Of a DNA stretch of 8,837 nt, positions 6,058 through 8,837 are shown piece by piece. Both the position numbers and the translations under genes were made by a program. Position 1 is the first letter of the stretch. The number at the start of each line of letters is the position of its first letter. Source of the stretch: an uncultured Prevotella sp. (lineage in GTDB: Bacteria; Bacteroidota; Bacteroidia; Bacteroidales; Bacteroidaceae); the NCBI GenBank assembly GCA_900546605.1, contig URDV01000086.1, positions 1-8,837 on the forward strand, in the 5' to 3' direction. The notes beneath the pieces were generated by a model. It saw only the letters and a list, made by a program, of their open reading frames with translations, was not told the DNA's origin and did no database searches.

Positions 6058-7503
6058 CTAATCATCGTTGGTGTTCCAATTTACTAAGTATACGCGTTCA
6101 GTGGTGCGCGTAAAGGCTGTGTAAAGCCAACGTAGGTAAGATGACCAACTAACATCATCAGGCACAAATCCTTGGTCAACATACACACGCGCCCATTGTC
6201 CGCCTTGTGCCTTGTGGCACGTAACGGCATAGGCATATTTTATTTGCAAAGCGTTGTAATAAGGGTCTTGACGCAAAGCTTTCATGCGATCTTTTTTTAG
6301 CGGAATGTGCTGATAGTCGGCCAATACTTGTTCGTAAAGGCGGTTACTCTCATCGCGTGTGAGTGAGGGTGACTCTGATTGTAAGGTTGAAAGTAGCACC
6401 CGACAGTCCATTTCAAAGTCATCATAATCAGCAAAGCGAAGGGTAGCGTCGGCAAACAAAAATCCGTATTGTTCGTGCACATTGCGTATGCGTACCACCT
6501 CAGCCGTGTCGCCATTGGCTATGAAACTTAAAGGCATGCTCTCGTCTTTGCCCAATGTTTTGGCATATTGTTCTGTCCAAAAGTAGTTGTTCTTAACTGC
6601 CATTATCAAGTCGCCGCGGGTGAGTTGCTCCTCGCGATCGAATATGCGTGACCTAATGCCGTTGTTATAAATGTTGGCTCGTTTGTTTGATCGTGTCACC
6701 ACAATCACACTATCGGCACCATACGTTTGGTAATCGCTCACCAAACTTTCAATTAATTCGTTGCCAGGCAGAGCACGCACCTCACCTTGGCGGTCGGTGT
6801 GAATGGGGGGGATGCCCTCAAAGCCTTGCATCAGTAATGTGCGTATTAATGTGGCACCTGTTAGCACATCGCTCTCGCTGCTTTGGCGCACCACTTCGGT
6901 TAAGTCGGCACTGCCTACTAACAAACCATAACGCTTCAGTACGTCATCGCGTAGTGCAGGACTATCCTCTTCGCCCACTGGGGGCAATTGTGCGGTGTCG
7001 CCCACCATGAGTAGTCGGCAACCCTCACCTGAGTAAACGTAGCTGATGAGGTCGTCCATCAACTCTCCTGTGCCAAATAACGAGTCACCCATTGAGCCTG
7101 CACCGCTGCTTATCATTGAAGCCTCGTCCACAACAAACAGGGCATGGCGTAGTTTGTTAAAACCTAACGAAAAGCGCGTGCCCTCGCCTTGAAATGTTTG
7201 CTGCCTATAAATGACGCGGTGAATGGTGTAGGCAGCTGTGCCAGCATGGTGAGCAAAAACTTTAGCAGCACGTCCTGTGGGGGCAAGTAACACAACATCG
7301 CGTTTGAGCAAGCGCATCACTTTAACCAATGCACCAACAAGTGATGTTTTACCCGTACCTGCATAACCGCGTAGAATGCATGCTGCATGAGGTTGTGGCG
7401 TGGTAACAAAGTGTGCTAACAAGGTGGCAGCTCGCTGTTGCGTAGGTGTAAAGGGGCAGCCAAACTGTTGTGCTATAAGTGTATATATCTCATCATTTAA
7501 CAT
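6058..7503 (-). CDS. SF1 DNA helicase, RecD/Dda-like
   Basis: This 481-residue ATP-dependent helicase has all the SF1B motifs in order. A Q-motif-like FTPTQQ lies at 18-23, Walker A GYAGTGKTS at 46-54 and motif Ia APTGRAAKVF at 74-83. Walker B is VVDEAS, with D126 and E127. Motif III is GDTAQLPPVG (168-177), and motif IV includes LTEVVRQ (201-207). The C-terminal half carries motif V YAVTCHKAQGGQW (425-437) and motif VI LYTAFTRTTE (460-469), with R466 as the arginine finger. It is close in size to phage T4 Dda and much shorter than RecD2, lacking the long N-terminal domain, so a recD symbol is not justified. No recB or recC lies nearby. The family unwinds DNA 5' to 3' in repair or replication-fork processing; the specific role here is unknown. 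It starts 65 bp after the transporter stop, with no clear promoter or terminator between. Confidence 0.92.
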   Translation of the reverse strand: MLNDEIYTLIAQQFGCPFTPTQQRAATLLAHFVTTPQPHAACILRGYAGTGKTSLVGALVKVMRLLKRDVVLLAPTGRAAKVFAHHAGTAAYTIHRVIYRQQTFQGEGTRFSLGFNKLRHALFVVDEASMISSGAGSMGDSLFGTGELMDDLISYVYSGEGCRLLMVGDTAQLPPVGEEDSPALRDDVLKRYGLLVGSADLTEVVRQSSESDVLTGATLIRTLLMQGFEGIPPIHTDRQGEVRALPGNELIESLVSDYQTYGADSVIVVTRSNKRANIYNNGIRSRIFDREEQLTRGDLIMAVKNNYFWTEQYAKTLGKDESMPLSFIANGDTAEVVRIRNVHEQYGFLFADATLRFADYDDFEMDCRVLLSTLQSESPSLTRDESNRLYEQVLADYQHIPLKKDRMKALRQDPYYNALQIKYAYAVTCHKAQGGQWARVYVDQGFVPDDVSWSSYLRWLYTAFTRTTERVYLVNWNTNDD

Positions 7504-7568
7504 GCTGCTTGCGTATAGTTATAAACACTATTTAATCGTCTTTTTTTTAAACGAACTTTTGTATGTGT

Positions 7569-8783
7569 TCAAAATCCTTTTTTTAGCTGAAGAGCATAGC
7601 CTGCAATAACAACAAAGCAAATGAGCGGTATGATAAAGGCTAAAGCCATGTTGAAGTGGTCAGCTATCAGTCCCATCAATACGGGTGCAATGGCTCCTCC
7701 CACAATGCACATAATGAGCAGTGATGAGGCTAACTTGGTGTGCCGGCCCACACCACGTAATGAAAGGGCAAAGATGGTGGGGAACATAATGCTTTCGCAT
7801 AAGTAGCACACAAAGAAGGCGATAACCCCCATAGCGCCAGCTCCAGTTAGCAATATAGCCATGGCTAATGTAGCCCCTATGGCACAATAAAGTAACACAC
7901 GTTCAGCCTGAATGCGCGACATGAGCCAACTGCCTCCCATACGGCCTATCATAAATAGTCCCATGCCCCCAAAGCCTAATAATAGCGAGGCTGTAACATT
8001 GCTTACATTGGCATTTTCAGTAACATAGTTAATAAAGAAACTGTTGATGCCTGTTTGAGCAGCTACGTACATAAATAAGGCAATCATGCCTAACACAAAG
8101 TTGCGGTGTTGCCACAATGAAGATTCGTGTGACGATGTGTCAGAGCTGATGGCTTCTTCCGTTTCAATTTCAGGCAGTTTGACACGCATAAAAATGAAAG
8201 CTACGCATAAAACTACCACACCGATAATAGCATAGGGCACAGATATAGCCCCTTGGCTGTTGCCAGCTGAAAAGGCAAAGTGACCGCCTACTAATGGCCC
8301 TACAATCCATCCTAATCCATTAAATGACTGTGAAAGGTTGATGCGTTGCGCAGCTCCTTCATTGCTACCTAAAACGGTAACATAGGGATTAGCTGCAGTT
8401 TCTAAGCAGGTGAGTCCACAGCCTATAATAAACAGTGAGAAGAGGAAAAAAGGAAATGACAATATTTGTCCGCCAGGAATAAATAGTAATGCACCAATGC
8501 CATAGAGCAATAGTCCTGCAATTACGCCTGAGCGGTAGCCATAGCGTTTGATAATTTGTCCCGCAGGCAGTGCCATTAAAAAATAACCACCATAAACTAC
8601 TGCTTGTACCAAGGCTGATTCTGTTTTGCCTATGTGCATGGTTTCTTGAAAGTGCTTGTTGAGTACATCTAATATGCTATGGGCAAAACCCCATAAAAAG
8701 AAGAGACTCGTGACTAACACAAATGGCCATAGGTAGTTATGTCCATCGGTTGTTTTGAATAGTTCTTTTTTTTGATTTTTCAT
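7569..8783 (-). CDS. fucP: FucP-family sugar:H+ symporter
   Basis: This 404-residue major facilitator transporter has about twelve membrane segments and a polar, acidic, serine-rich central loop (about 203-227). It aligns closely by eye with E. coli L-fucose permease, keeping the residues that matter there with a constant offset of seven: W31 (W38), D39 (D46), E128 (E135, in CLETAANPYVTVLG), Q152 (Q159) and N155 (N162). The D/E pair couples proton movement to sugar uptake. The C-terminal half carries YVAAQTG (239-245), GRMGGSW and a PTIFALSLRGVG block typical of the family. Keeping E128 favours a fucose-type over a glucose/galactose-type member, whose motif usually has glutamine there, but substrate should be treated as inferred. 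No fucose catabolic gene is in the window; such genes could lie upstream beyond 8837. The ATG at 8783 follows a -7 element. Confidence 0.9.
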   Translation of the reverse strand: MKNQKKELFKTTDGHNYLWPFVLVTSLFFLWGFAHSILDVLNKHFQETMHIGKTESALVQAVVYGGYFLMALPAGQIIKRYGYRSGVIAGLLLYGIGALLFIPGGQILSFPFFLFSLFIIGCGLTCLETAANPYVTVLGSNEGAAQRINLSQSFNGLGWIVGPLVGGHFAFSAGNSQGAISVPYAIIGVVVLCVAFIFMRVKLPEIETEEAISSDTSSHESSLWQHRNFVLGMIALFMYVAAQTGINSFFINYVTENANVSNVTASLLLGFGGMGLFMIGRMGGSWLMSRIQAERVLLYCAIGATLAMAILLTGAGAMGVIAFFVCYLCESIMFPTIFALSLRGVGRHTKLASSLLIMCIVGGAIAPVLMGLIADHFNMALAFIIPLICFVVIAGYALQLKKGF

Positions 8784-8806
8784 GTAGTGTATTATTTATT
8801 AGATGG

Positions 8807-8814
8807 CAAAGGTA
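8807..8814 (-). promoter_or_regulatory. -7 element of the transporter promoter
   Basis: On the - strand 8814-8807 reads TACCTTTG, a full TAnnTTTG match. Transcription would begin around 8800, leaving a leader of about 17 nt before the ATG at 8783. The matching -33 element would fall at about 8834-8839, across the window edge, and cannot be judged. Confidence 0.5.
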
Positions 8815-8837
8815 CTAAAAAGTATTACATGACTGGT

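Noticed and set aside
6058..7503. Helicase as RecD of a RecBCD complex
   Set aside because: No recB or recC is nearby, and the 481-residue length with a single SF1 core fits stand-alone Dda-like helicases better.

Overview
The window looks like chromosomal core sequence from a member of the Bacteroidota, most likely order Bacteroidales and Prevotella-like. Three things support this: the gldH lipoprotein gene following holB and the PSP1-domain gene ricT; start codons preceded by A-rich sequence with no Shine-Dalgarno; and repeated matches to the Bacteroidota promoter consensus (TTTG near -33, TAnnTTTG near -7). The genus is inference. I see no phage, transposon, CRISPR, tRNA or rRNA.

Layout. 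Positions 1-235 hold a short array of GTTAAC-type octamers and a tandem promoter region for serC (236-1306, +), which encodes phosphoserine aminotransferase of serine biosynthesis. serC runs convergently into a membrane acyltransferase gene (1317-2381, -), with only 10 bp between the stop codons. A 353-bp divergent intergenic region (2382-2734) follows, with a promoter facing each way. Next is a + strand cluster: holB (DNA polymerase III delta-prime, 2735-3865), ricT (PSP1-family iron-sulfur protein, 3980-5431) and gldH (lipoprotein, 5447-5935). It ends at a strong bidirectional hairpin terminator (about 5962-6034). From the other side, two - strand genes run toward the same terminator: a FucP-type sugar/proton symporter (7569-8783), then a RecD/Dda-like SF1 DNA helicase (6058-7503).

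How the genes work together. holB, ricT and gldH are probably one transcript: a promoter precedes holB, none is visible before ricT or gldH, and the terminator follows gldH. They do not form an obvious single pathway (clamp loading, RNA processing or Fe-S chemistry, cell envelope). The sugar transporter and helicase may be co-transcribed because no terminator or good promoter lies in the 65 bp between them.

The window is mostly ordinary housekeeping DNA. The least explained features are the 8-bp-periodic arrays at 6-36 and about 3866-3979, the second running right up to the ricT start codon, and the architecture of RicT, which has an N-terminal cysteine cluster and a roughly 96-residue Arg/Asn-rich tail. 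I found no convincing new multi-gene system.
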